From Vitreoscilla sp. (GTDB lineage Bacteria > Pseudomonadota > Gammaproteobacteria > Burkholderiales > Burkholderiaceae_C): DNA of 48,310 bases. Shown here piece by piece: positions 42,248 through 48,310 of the stretch; within the stretch, counting starts at the first letter, position 1; the number at the start of each line of letters is the position of its first letter. The translations under genes and the position numbers were made by a program. The stretch covers positions 1-48,310 of the forward strand of contig JADMKA010000237.1 in NCBI GenBank assembly GCA_018780145.1, given 5' to 3'. Below the pieces are notes generated by a model. The model was not told the DNA's origin. It saw only the letters and a list, made by a program, of their open reading frames with translations, and searched no databases.

Positions 42248-43450
42248 ATGGACCTGAACTTCACCCCGGAAGAGTTGGCCTTCCGCCAGGAGATCCACGA
42301 CTGGGTGGCCGCCAACCTGCCTGCTGACCTGAGCCACAAGGTGCTCCATTCGCTGCGCCTGACGCGCGACGACATGCAGCGCTGGGCCCGCATCCTCGGC
42401 GCCAAGGGCTGGCTGGGCTACGGCTGGCCCCAGCAGTTCGGCGGCCCGGGCTGGAACGCGGTGCAGAAGCACCTGTTCGAGGAAGAGTGCGCGCTCGCCG
42501 GCGCACCGCGCATCGTGCCCTTCGGGCCGGTGATGGTGGCGCCGGTGATCATGGCCTTCGGCTCGCCCGAGCAGCAAAAGCGCTTCTTGCCCGGCATCGC
42601 CTCCGGAGAGGTCTGGTGGAGCCAGGGTTACAGCGAGCCCGGCTCGGGCTCCGACCTCGCCTCGGTGAAGACCCGGGCCGAGCGCCAGGGCAACACCTAC
42701 ATCGTCAACGGCCAGAAGACCTGGACCACTCTCGGCCAGTACGGCGAGTGGATCTTCTGCCTGGTGCGAACCAGCACCGAAGGCAAGCCGCAGACCGGCA
42801 TCAGCTTCCTGCTGATCGACATGAAGTCACCCGGTGTCACCGTGCGGCCCATCATCATGCTCGACGGCGAGCACGAGGTGAACGAGGTCTTCTTCGACAA
42901 CGTGGTGGTGCCGGCCGAGAACCTCGTCGGCGAAGAAAACAAGGGCTGGACCTACGCCAAGCACCTGCTGGCCCACGAGCGGACCAACATCGCCGACGTG
43001 AACCGCGCCAAGCGCGAGCTGGAGCGCCTGAAGCGGGTGGCGAAGACCGAAGGCGTCTACGACGACCCGCGCTTCCGCGACCAGATCGCCCTGCTGGAGG
43101 TGGACGTGGTGGCGCTGGAGATGCTGGTGCTGCGGGTTCTCTCGGCCGAGAAGAGCGGCAAGCAGAGCCTGGACATCGCCGGCCTGCTGAAGATCCGCGG
43201 CAGCGAGATCCAGCAACGCTACACCGAGCTGATGATGCAAGCCGCGGGGCCCTACTCCGTGCCCTTCATGCTGGAGGCCATGGAGGCCGGCTGGCAGGGT
43301 GATGCCGCACTGGGCGGCGCGTGGCCAGGGGGTGCCGCGCACTGCGCGCCGCTGGCCGGCACCTACTTCAACTACCGCAAGACCACGATCTACGGCGGCA
43401 GCAACGAAGTGCAGCGCAACATCGTCTCGCAAACCGTGCTGGGGGCCTGA
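42248..43450 (+). CDS. Acyl-CoA dehydrogenase, large subunit (PimC-like)
   Basis: A 400-residue flavin enzyme that introduces the first double bond in beta-oxidation. Motifs WWSQGYSEPGSGSDLASVKTRAE and YGGSNEVQRNIVSQTVLG are the acyl-CoA dehydrogenase signatures. The pair with the next gene, one base apart, matches the two-subunit pimeloyl-CoA dehydrogenase arrangement (PimC/PimD), used for dicarboxylates or benzoate-derived acyl-CoAs. An operator-like palindrome lies upstream. Substrate specificity is inferred only from gene pairing. Confidence 0.9.
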   Translation: MDLNFTPEELAFRQEIHDWVAANLPADLSHKVLHSLRLTRDDMQRWARILGAKGWLGYGWPQQFGGPGWNAVQKHLFEEECALAGAPRIVPFGPVMVAPVIMAFGSPEQQKRFLPGIASGEVWWSQGYSEPGSGSDLASVKTRAERQGNTYIVNGQKTWTTLGQYGEWIFCLVRTSTEGKPQTGISFLLIDMKSPGVTVRPIIMLDGEHEVNEVFFDNVVVPAENLVGEENKGWTYAKHLLAHERTNIADVNRAKRELERLKRVAKTEGVYDDPRFRDQIALLEVDVVALEMLVLRVLSAEKSGKQSLDIAGLLKIRGSEIQQRYTELMMQAAGPYSVPFMLEAMEAGWQGDAALGGAWPGGAAHCAPLAGTYFNYRKTTIYGGSNEVQRNIVSQTVLGA

Positions 43451-43451
43451 A

Positions 43452-44585
43452 ATGGATTTCGACTTCACCGACGACCAGGTCTCGCTGCGCGACGCGGTGT
43501 CCCGCTGGGTCGACAAAGGCTTCGCCTTCGAGCGCCGCCACGCGCTGGCCAAGGCCGGCGGCGCCACGCGCGCCGTCTACGGCGAACTGGCCGAGCTGGG
43601 GCTGGCAGGGTTGGCCGTGCCCGAGGCCCACGGCGGCCTTGGCTTCGGCCCGGTCGAGGCCATGGTGGTGATGGAGGAGCTGGGGCGCGGGCTGGTCAAC
43701 GCCCCCTATGCCCAGGCGGCGCTGGTGGCCCCGCGCCTGCTGGCGAACGCCCCGCAGGCTGTCCAGGAAGCCTGGCTGCCGCGCATCGCCAGCGGTGAAG
43801 CGCTGGTGGTGCTGGCGCATCAGGAGCGCGCCGCCCGCTACCACCTGGACCGTGTCGCCACCCGCGCCAGTGCTTCGGCAGTTGGCCATCGCCTGACCGG
43901 CGTCAAGAGCCTGGTGCCCGCCGGTGACGAGGCGGATGCCTTCATCGTGCCCGCCAACATGGGTGGCGGCGACGACGACGACTCCGGCATCGCGCTGTTC
44001 CTCGTCGAGCGCGCGGCCGCCGGCGTCACGGTGCGTGGCTACCCCACGCAGGACGGCGCCCGCGCCGCCGAACTGACGCTGGCCGCCACCCCCGCCACGC
44101 TGATCTCCACCGACGGCCTGGCCGAGTTGGAGGCCGGCGTCGACACCGCCATTGCTGCCGTCTGCGCCGAGGCCGTGGGCGCGATGGACAAGCTGGTGGC
44201 GATCACCGTCGAGTACATGAACACGCGCAAGCAGTTCGGGTCCACGCTGGCCACCTTCCAGGCCCTGCGCCACCGCATTGCCGACGTCAAGATGCAGCTG
44301 GAGCTGGCTCGTTCGATGAGCTACTACGCCACGCTGCGCCTGGGCGACTCGCCGGCGCGCCGGCGCCAGGCGGTGGCGCAGGCCAAGGTGCAGATCGGCC
44401 AGTCGGCCCGATTCGTCGGCCAGCAGTGCGTGCAACTGCACGGCGGCATCGGTGTCACCGACGAGTACATCGCCAGCCACTATTTCAAGCGGCTGACGAT
44501 GATCGAGATGCAGCATGGCGACACGCTGCACCACCTGGGCGAAGTGTCCACACGCATGCAGGACACCGCCGGCGCGCTGGCCTGA
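43452..44585 (+). CDS. Acyl-CoA dehydrogenase, small subunit (PimD-like)
   Basis: A 377-residue partner of the previous gene, starting [27 protein letters not shown]. It has the N-terminal helical domain, a mid beta region and the C-terminal helical domain with [23 protein letters not shown] and [12 protein letters not shown], but is more diverged around the FAD-binding centre. The short gap of one base indicates translational coupling. It probably forms a heteromer with the large subunit. Confidence 0.9.
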   Translation: MDFDFTDDQVSLRDAVSRWVDKGFAFERRHALAKAGGATRAVYGELAELGLAGLAVPEAHGGLGFGPVEAMVVMEELGRGLVNAPYAQAALVAPRLLANAPQAVQEAWLPRIASGEALVVLAHQERAARYHLDRVATRASASAVGHRLTGVKSLVPAGDEADAFIVPANMGGGDDDDSGIALFLVERAAAGVTVRGYPTQDGARAAELTLAATPATLISTDGLAELEAGVDTAIAAVCAEAVGAMDKLVAITVEYMNTRKQFGSTLATFQALRHRIADVKMQLELARSMSYYATLRLGDSPARRRQAVAQAKVQIGQSARFVGQQCVQLHGGIGVTDEYIASHYFKRLTMIEMQHGDTLHHLGEVSTRMQDTAGALA

Positions 44586-44593
44586 AGCCGGGC

Positions 44594-44618
44594 GCGGCGG
44601 CTTTGCCCTTGCCGCCGC
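44594..44618 (+). terminator. Terminator-like hairpin after the acyl-CoA dehydrogenase pair
   Basis: GCGGCGGC (44594-44601) and GCCGCCGC (44611-44618) form a perfect 8-bp stem around a 9-base loop, eight bases after the stop codon. There is no T-run. The rest of the 177-base gap to the next gene shows nothing else I can support. Confidence 0.45.
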
Positions 44619-44762
44619 GGCGGTGAAGGTGTGAAATAGGCGTCTGCCCGGGCCGGCGTCAGCCGCCTTGCCGATTCCGGGGCAGTGGGTTGCCCGCCGC
44701 CCCGCCACCGAAGACGACCGCCACGGTCCGTTCGCCTCATCCTGTTCATTCCGGAGGCCGAG

Positions 44763-45551
44763 ATGGACCATGCATTCGAACACCCGATCGACTCGTTCAC
44801 GCTGCCGCAAGTGCGCCAGGTGCCCGCCGGCCGGGCCCTCGTCTGGCTGCAACGCGGCTGGGCCGACCTGCGGCGACTGGGCCTGACCAGTCTCGGGCAC
44901 GGCATCTTCGTGTCCGGCTTCGGCGTCGTGCTGTTGGCCCTGAGCTGGACGGCACCCTACCTGGTGCCCGCCTTCGCCGGCGGCTTCCTGCTGGTGGCAC
45001 CGTTCGCCGCCATCGGGGTGTATGCGCTGTCGCAACAGATCGAGAACGGCGAGCCGGTGTCGCCGCCCGCGGCCATGTTCGCCTGGCGCCGCAACGCGAA
45101 CTCCATCGCGCTGTTCGGCCTCCTGCTGGCCCTGGCGTTGATCTTCTGGGAGCGCGTCGCGGCCATCCTGTTCGCGATGTTCTATGCGGGCACGGCGCCC
45201 GACGTCAACCACCTGACCCGCGAGATGTTGTCGTCTGCGGATCATTGGCCCTTGCTGGTGGCCTTCTTCGGCACCGGCTTCCTGTTCGCCGCGGCGGTGT
45301 TCTCGTTGTCGGTGGTCACCGTGCCGATGCTGCTGGACAAGCCGGTCGACGTGGTGACGGCGGCCTTGACCAGCCTGCGCTGCTGCACCCTCAACCCCGG
45401 CGCCACGCTGGTCTGGGCGGCGCTGATCGCCGGCCTGTGCCTGCTCGGTTTCGCCACCGCGATGATCGGGATGGTGGTGGTCTTCCCCTGGCTCGGCCAC
45501 GCCACCTGGCATGCCTACCAGGACCTGGTCGGCCAGGTGGATGAGAGCTAG
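44763..45551 (+). CDS. DUF2189 membrane protein
   Basis: A 262-residue inner-membrane protein with about six helices. It has the DUF2189 pattern: a short cytoplasmic start (LPQVRQVPAGRALVWLQRGWADLRR), then SLGHGIFVSGFGVVLLALSW, FAGGFLLVAPFAAIGVYALSQQIE and the later RCCTLNPGATLVWAALIAG. GGAGG lies six bases before the ATG. The family is often found near cytochrome oxidase genes, as here, but its function is not known. It is convergent with cyoE; the stops overlap in CTAG at 45548-45551. Confidence 0.88.
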   Translation: MDHAFEHPIDSFTLPQVRQVPAGRALVWLQRGWADLRRLGLTSLGHGIFVSGFGVVLLALSWTAPYLVPAFAGGFLLVAPFAAIGVYALSQQIENGEPVSPPAAMFAWRRNANSIALFGLLLALALIFWERVAAILFAMFYAGTAPDVNHLTREMLSSADHWPLLVAFFGTGFLFAAAVFSLSVVTVPMLLDKPVDVVTAALTSLRCCTLNPGATLVWAALIAGLCLLGFATAMIGMVVVFPWLGHATWHAYQDLVGQVDES

Positions 45552-46438
45552 TGCACCACCAGCAGCAGCGCGAACAACGCGAACAGGTAGGCGATCGAGT
45601 AGCGGAAGGTCGGCAGCGCCCAGCGGGTGTCCTGGCGCAGCCGCCAGGCCAGCGCGATGAAACGCAGGCCGAGGGCCAAGGCGGCGGCCGCGTAGAGCCA
45701 GGCGCCCGGCCCGCTGACGAGGCCGATCAGCGGCGGCAGCATGGTCACCGGGGCGAGGGCGGCGGCGTACTGCAGCACGCGCAGGGCAGTGAACGGCACG
45801 CCGTGCGTCACCGGCAGCATGGGTACGCCGGCCCGGGCATAGTCGTCCCGCCGGTGGATGGCGAGGGCCCAGAAATGCGGCGGAGTCCACATGAAGATGA
45901 TCAGGAACAGCAGCAAGGCGCCCGGCTCGATGTGGCCGGTCACCGCGACCCAACCCAGCAGGGGTGGTGCCGCACCGGCAGCGCCGCCGATGACGATGTT
46001 CTGCGGGGTTCGGTGCTTCAGCAGCAGGCTGTACACGCCCGCGTAGCCGACCAGTGAACCCACCGTCAGGGCCGTGCACAGCGGGTTGGTGAATGCCAAC
46101 AACAGCGCGACACCGCAGGAACCGAGCAGACACGCGAACATCGCGACCTGCGCCGATCCCAGGGCACCGCGCGGCAAAGGCCGGCCGCGGGTGCGCGCCA
46201 TCATGGCGTCGATGCGTTGGTCCACCAGATGGTTGACTGCGGCGGCGCTGCCCGCCACCAGCGCGATGCCCAGCGAGCCGAAGGCCATCAGTGGCCAGGG
46301 CGGGGCGACCGGACGTGCCAGCAGCATGCCGACCACCACGGTGAACAGCATCAGTCCAACCACCCTCGGCTTGGTCAGCTCGACATAGTGGCGCCAGGCT
46401 GCACGGCGGCCCGCCGGCAGGGTCAGCTGGGTGGTGAT
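45548..46438 (-). CDS. cyoE: Protoheme IX farnesyltransferase (heme O synthase) with ATC start
   Basis: A 296-residue membrane prenyltransferase that converts heme B to heme O for terminal oxidases. It shows NHLVDQRIDAMMARTRGRP with the substrate-binding DxxxD pattern, LLKHRTPQNIVIGGAAGAAPPLLGW and FMWTPPHFWALAI. The conserved N-terminal YVELTKPRVVGL lies upstream of the first GTG (46363), so the true start must be earlier. Between the previous stop at 46460 and the family domain no ATG, GTG or TTG exists in frame; an ATC at 46438 has AAGGAG six bases before it and yields a normal N-terminus (TTQLTLPAGRR). The gene is also called ctaB. Its stop shares CTAG with the convergent DUF2189 gene. 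Confidence 0.9.
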   Translation of the reverse strand: MTTQLTLPAGRRAAWRHYVELTKPRVVGLMLFTVVVGMLLARPVAPPWPLMAFGSLGIALVAGSAAAVNHLVDQRIDAMMARTRGRPLPRGALGSAQVAMFACLLGSCGVALLLAFTNPLCTALTVGSLVGYAGVYSLLLKHRTPQNIVIGGAAGAAPPLLGWVAVTGHIEPGALLLFLIIFMWTPPHFWALAIHRRDDYARAGVPMLPVTHGVPFTALRVLQYAAALAPVTMLPPLIGLVSGPGAWLYAAAALALGLRFIALAWRLRQDTRWALPTFRYSIAYLFALFALLLVVH

Positions 46439-46459
46439 GGCCTTCTCCTTCGCAGGGCG

Positions 46460-46792
46460 CTAACGGAAGAACAGCAGGCGCGTCAGGTGCGTGTAGTGTG
46501 CCTCGGAGGCCATCAGGCCGACCAGCACCAGCAGCGCCGCCGGGGGCAGCAGGATGGCGCAGATCAGGGCCAGGCGCTCCCAGGCCATGTGCATGAAGAC
46601 CGCGACGATCAGCCCCGCCTTCAACATCATGAAGGCCAGAATCAGCCCCCAGCGCAGAGGGCCTTGCAGGTGGTAGTAGTCCACCATGTACGACAGCGTG
46701 CTGAGCACGAACAACAGCGCCCAGACCTTCAGGTACAAGGCGATCGGGTGGGTCTGTGAGTGCGCCGGGCTCGGCGTGGCGGCATGGTCCAT
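46460..46792 (-). CDS. Cytochrome c oxidase subunit IV-like protein
   Basis: A 110-residue protein with three transmembrane helices, beginning after a His/Pro-rich cytoplasmic tail (MDHAATPSPAHSQTHPIALYLKVW). The segment LILAFMMLKAGLIVAVFMHMAWERL is the signature of the prokaryotic COX4 / CyoD-like subunit of heme-copper oxidases. It lies 10 bases after the subunit III gene and 21 bases before cyoE, in one operon. Confidence 0.9.
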   Translation of the reverse strand: MDHAATPSPAHSQTHPIALYLKVWALLFVLSTLSYMVDYYHLQGPLRWGLILAFMMLKAGLIVAVFMHMAWERLALICAILLPPAALLVLVGLMASEAHYTHLTRLLFFR

Positions 46793-46802
46793 TCGGCACC
46801 TC

Positions 46803-47492
46803 TCACCAAAGGTAGAACAACGCGAAGATGAACACCCAGACCAGGTCGACGAAGTGCCAGTACAACCCGGCGATCTCGACGATCTGATAGTTGCCGCGCT
46901 TGTCGTACTTGCCGGCCATCAGGCGCAAGGCGACGACGCACAGGTAGATCACCCCGGCCGTCACATGCAGGCCGTGGAAGCCGGTGATCATGAAGAAGGT
47001 CGACCCGAACTGCGCTGCGCCCATCGGGTTGCCCCAGGGGCGCACGCCCTCGTCGAGGATCAGTTTGCTCCACTCGAACGCCTGCATGCCGACGAAGGTG
47101 GCGCCGAAGGCGGCGGTGACGAACATCAGGCGCGCGGCGTTGACGCGGTCTCGCCGGTAGGCGCAGTTGACCGCCATGGCCATCGTGCCGCTGCTGCTGA
47201 TCAGCACGAAGGTCATGATCGCGATCAGCAGCAGGGGCACCGGCTGGCCGGCAAAATCGAGCGAGAACACCTCGCTCGGGTTGGGCCAGGGCACCGTGGT
47301 CGACGCGCGCACGGTCATGTAGCCGGTCAGGAACGAGCCGAAGATGAAGGTGTCGCTGAGCAGGAAGATCCACATCATCGCCTTGCCCCAGGCGACCTGA
47401 AAGGTCTGCTGGTCACCCGACCAGTCGGCCACCAGCCCGCGCCAACCCGGGGCCGGGCCGGCGTGTGATGCAGACAGCGGGACGTCGGTCAT
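46803..47492 (-). CDS. Heme-copper oxidase subunit III, first paralog
   Basis: A 229-residue membrane protein with five helices. GKAMMWIFLLSDTFIFGSFLTGYMTVR is the conserved opening of the CoxC/CyoC family, and GFHGLHVTAGVIYL and YWHFVDLVWVFIFALFYLW are the conserved late helices. AAGGAG lies before the ATG at 47492. Subunit III does not bind the metals; it stabilises subunit I. A second subunit III-like gene precedes it, as in the Bradyrhizobium CoxMNOP cluster, where this would be CoxO- or CoxP-like. Confidence 0.9.
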   Translation of the reverse strand: MTDVPLSASHAGPAPGWRGLVADWSGDQQTFQVAWGKAMMWIFLLSDTFIFGSFLTGYMTVRASTTVPWPNPSEVFSLDFAGQPVPLLLIAIMTFVLISSSGTMAMAVNCAYRRDRVNAARLMFVTAAFGATFVGMQAFEWSKLILDEGVRPWGNPMGAAQFGSTFFMITGFHGLHVTAGVIYLCVVALRLMAGKYDKRGNYQIVEIAGLYWHFVDLVWVFIFALFYLW

Positions 47493-47502
47493 GGCGGCTC
47501 CT

Positions 47503-48126
47503 TCAGCCTCGTCCACAGATGAATCGCACGATCTCGGGTGTCAGGACAGCGAGCACCGCGAACAGCGCCAGCCACACGGCAAGCAGGAAGTGCCAGTAGC
47601 GCGCACACAGGCGCACCCGCCAGGCGGCGGCAGGCAGTTCGGACGCGGGCAGCGACAACGCCTGAGCCGCCACGCTCCAGGCCACCAGGCCCCCCAGCAC
47701 GTGCAGCCCGTGCAGTGCGGTGAGCACGTAGAAGAAGCTGGCCGCGGGATTGCCAGCCAGCCACACACGCTGGTCGATCAAGTCCTGCCAGGCCCACAGC
47801 TGCGAGCCCAGGAAGGCCGCTGCTGCCACGCCACCGCCAATCAGCCAGCGGCTCGCCGGCGCCCGCCGGCCGGCCTCCGCGGCCGGGCCGGCGCGCTGCA
47901 TCAGCACGCTGCCGGCAAGCAGCAGCGCCGTGCTCAGGCCGAGCTGCCACGGCATGGCCAGCGGCGACCAATCCGGCGCGTCCATGCGCATGCCGTAGGC
48001 CACGACGAAGAGCGAAAAGAACGTGCCCGCCACCCCCATGAACAGCCACAGCGCCGTGGCCACCGCGCGGGCGTGGGTCGTCGCTTCGGCGCCGCCGCCC
48101 AGCGGCGTGAGTGCATGGGTGTTCAT
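47503..48126 (-). CDS. Heme-copper oxidase subunit III, second paralog
   Basis: A 207-residue membrane protein with five or so helices. LWLFMGVAGTFFSLFVVAYGMR and LTALHGLHVLGGLVAW followed by ARYWHFLLAVWLALFAVL place it in the subunit III family, more diverged than its neighbour. Two adjacent subunit III genes are characteristic of CoxMNOP-type alternative oxidases. The ATG at 48126 may overlap the stop of an upstream reading frame as ATGA. Subunits I and II are presumably beyond the window edge. Confidence 0.87.
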   Translation of the reverse strand: MNTHALTPLGGGAEATTHARAVATALWLFMGVAGTFFSLFVVAYGMRMDAPDWSPLAMPWQLGLSTALLLAGSVLMQRAGPAAEAGRRAPASRWLIGGGVAAAAFLGSQLWAWQDLIDQRVWLAGNPAASFFYVLTALHGLHVLGGLVAWSVAAQALSLPASELPAAAWRVRLCARYWHFLLAVWLALFAVLAVLTPEIVRFICGRG

Positions 48127-48310
48127 GCTGACGTCTCGGTTGCTCCACCGCGCTGGACGAACCTCGTGGTGCCGCTGAATGCCGGCACTCGGCCCATTAC
48201 TGCCGTTCGCTTCTGCTCTTGGCGCGCCGATGTCGGAGCGGCAAAGGGGCGTACGGGCAGGCCGCGGCGCTTCGGTTCCGCGGTCGGCGCTGCGCGCCGA
48301 CTCCCCTGCG
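48123..48310 (-). CDS. Possible C-terminal end of an upstream gene, low confidence
   Basis: On the minus strand one frame is open from the window edge to TGA at 48123-48125, overlapping the next ATG as ATGA. The visible 61 residues are basic, Ala/Pro-rich and have no helix, unlike a subunit I core; they could be only its cytoplasmic tail. Third positions are roughly 70% G/C by my count, below neighbouring genes, so this may be intergenic sequence instead. Confidence 0.3.
   Translation of the reverse strand, partial: QGSRRAAPTAEPKRRGLPVRPFAAPTSARQEQKRTAVMGRVPAFSGTTRFVQRGGATETSA

Noticed and set aside
43368-46799. Minus-strand frame of 1143 codons across the acyl-CoA dehydrogenase and oxidase region
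   Set aside because: It runs antisense to two real genes and out of frame through cyoE; the composition is that of a shadow frame.

Overview
This window is high-GC, gene-dense bacterial chromosome with strong G/C bias at third codon positions. Family content points to a betaproteobacterium of the order Burkholderiales: the murB-yajQ neighbourhood, a TonB receptor, DusC, YaeQ, a DUF2189 membrane protein next to a heme-copper oxidase cluster, and two c-di-GMP enzymes. It looks like ordinary chromosome. I see no rRNA, tRNA, insertion sequence, phage gene or CRISPR array.

Layout. 1-6.2 kb: the end of an ABC-2 permease, an ECF-like sigma factor followed at once by a Ser/Thr kinase with TPR-type repeats, then a secreted repeat protein with a beta-lactamase-like serine hydrolase domain. 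6.3-9.4 kb: a haloacetate (fluoroacetate) dehalogenase-like enzyme, an orphan ParA ATPase, a proline-iminopeptidase-like hydrolase and a GlcG/HbpS-like protein. 9.4-15.3 kb: a GGDEF-EAL membrane protein, an HDOD protein, dusC, an AlkB-type alkane monooxygenase and a small conserved-looking protein. 15.4-24.3 kb: DUF808, an MFS exporter, an NTF2-like protein, an exported peroxiredoxin, rsgA with a candidate 19-residue ORF upstream, an S4 RNA-binding protein, a TonB receptor and a diguanylate cyclase. 24.6-34.1 kb: a DEAD-box helicase with a long leader, an M3 oligopeptidase that overlaps it convergently, an SRPBCC protein coupled to a Gfo/Idh/MocA oxidoreductase, YaeQ, an S9 oligopeptidase, a GNAT protein and glutaminase. 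34.1-41.7 kb: an acyl-CoA synthetase, a DEDDh exonuclease, a sulfite-oxidase-fold protein coupled to a hybrid histidine kinase, murB, yajQ and a retropepsin-like protease. 41.7-48.3 kb: a small exported protein, a two-subunit acyl-CoA dehydrogenase, DUF2189, and on the minus strand a terminal-oxidase module (two subunit III-like proteins, subunit IV, heme O synthase).

Genes that work together: the sigma factor and kinase look like a phosphorylation-activated transcription switch. The sulfite-oxidase-fold protein and hybrid kinase share a GTGA start/stop overlap and probably form one sensory unit. The acyl-CoA dehydrogenase subunits, the acyl-CoA ligase and AlkB suggest growth on alkanes, fatty acids or dicarboxylates. 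The oxidase module resembles the CoxMNOP arrangement, with subunits I and II expected beyond the right edge.

The least expected signals are: (1) a family of about 80-bp palindromic intergenic repeats whose one end begins within a few bases of a stop codon; (2) a sigma factor whose DAED motif is replaced by D-T-T-A beside a kinase; (3) cyoE with no ATG/GTG/TTG at the conserved start position but a well-placed ATC; (4) a 19-codon ORF with its own promoter-like sequence, ribosome site and hairpin; (5) a sulfite-oxidase-fold protein with no cysteine in its mature part. All calls come from reading the sequence; no database search was run.
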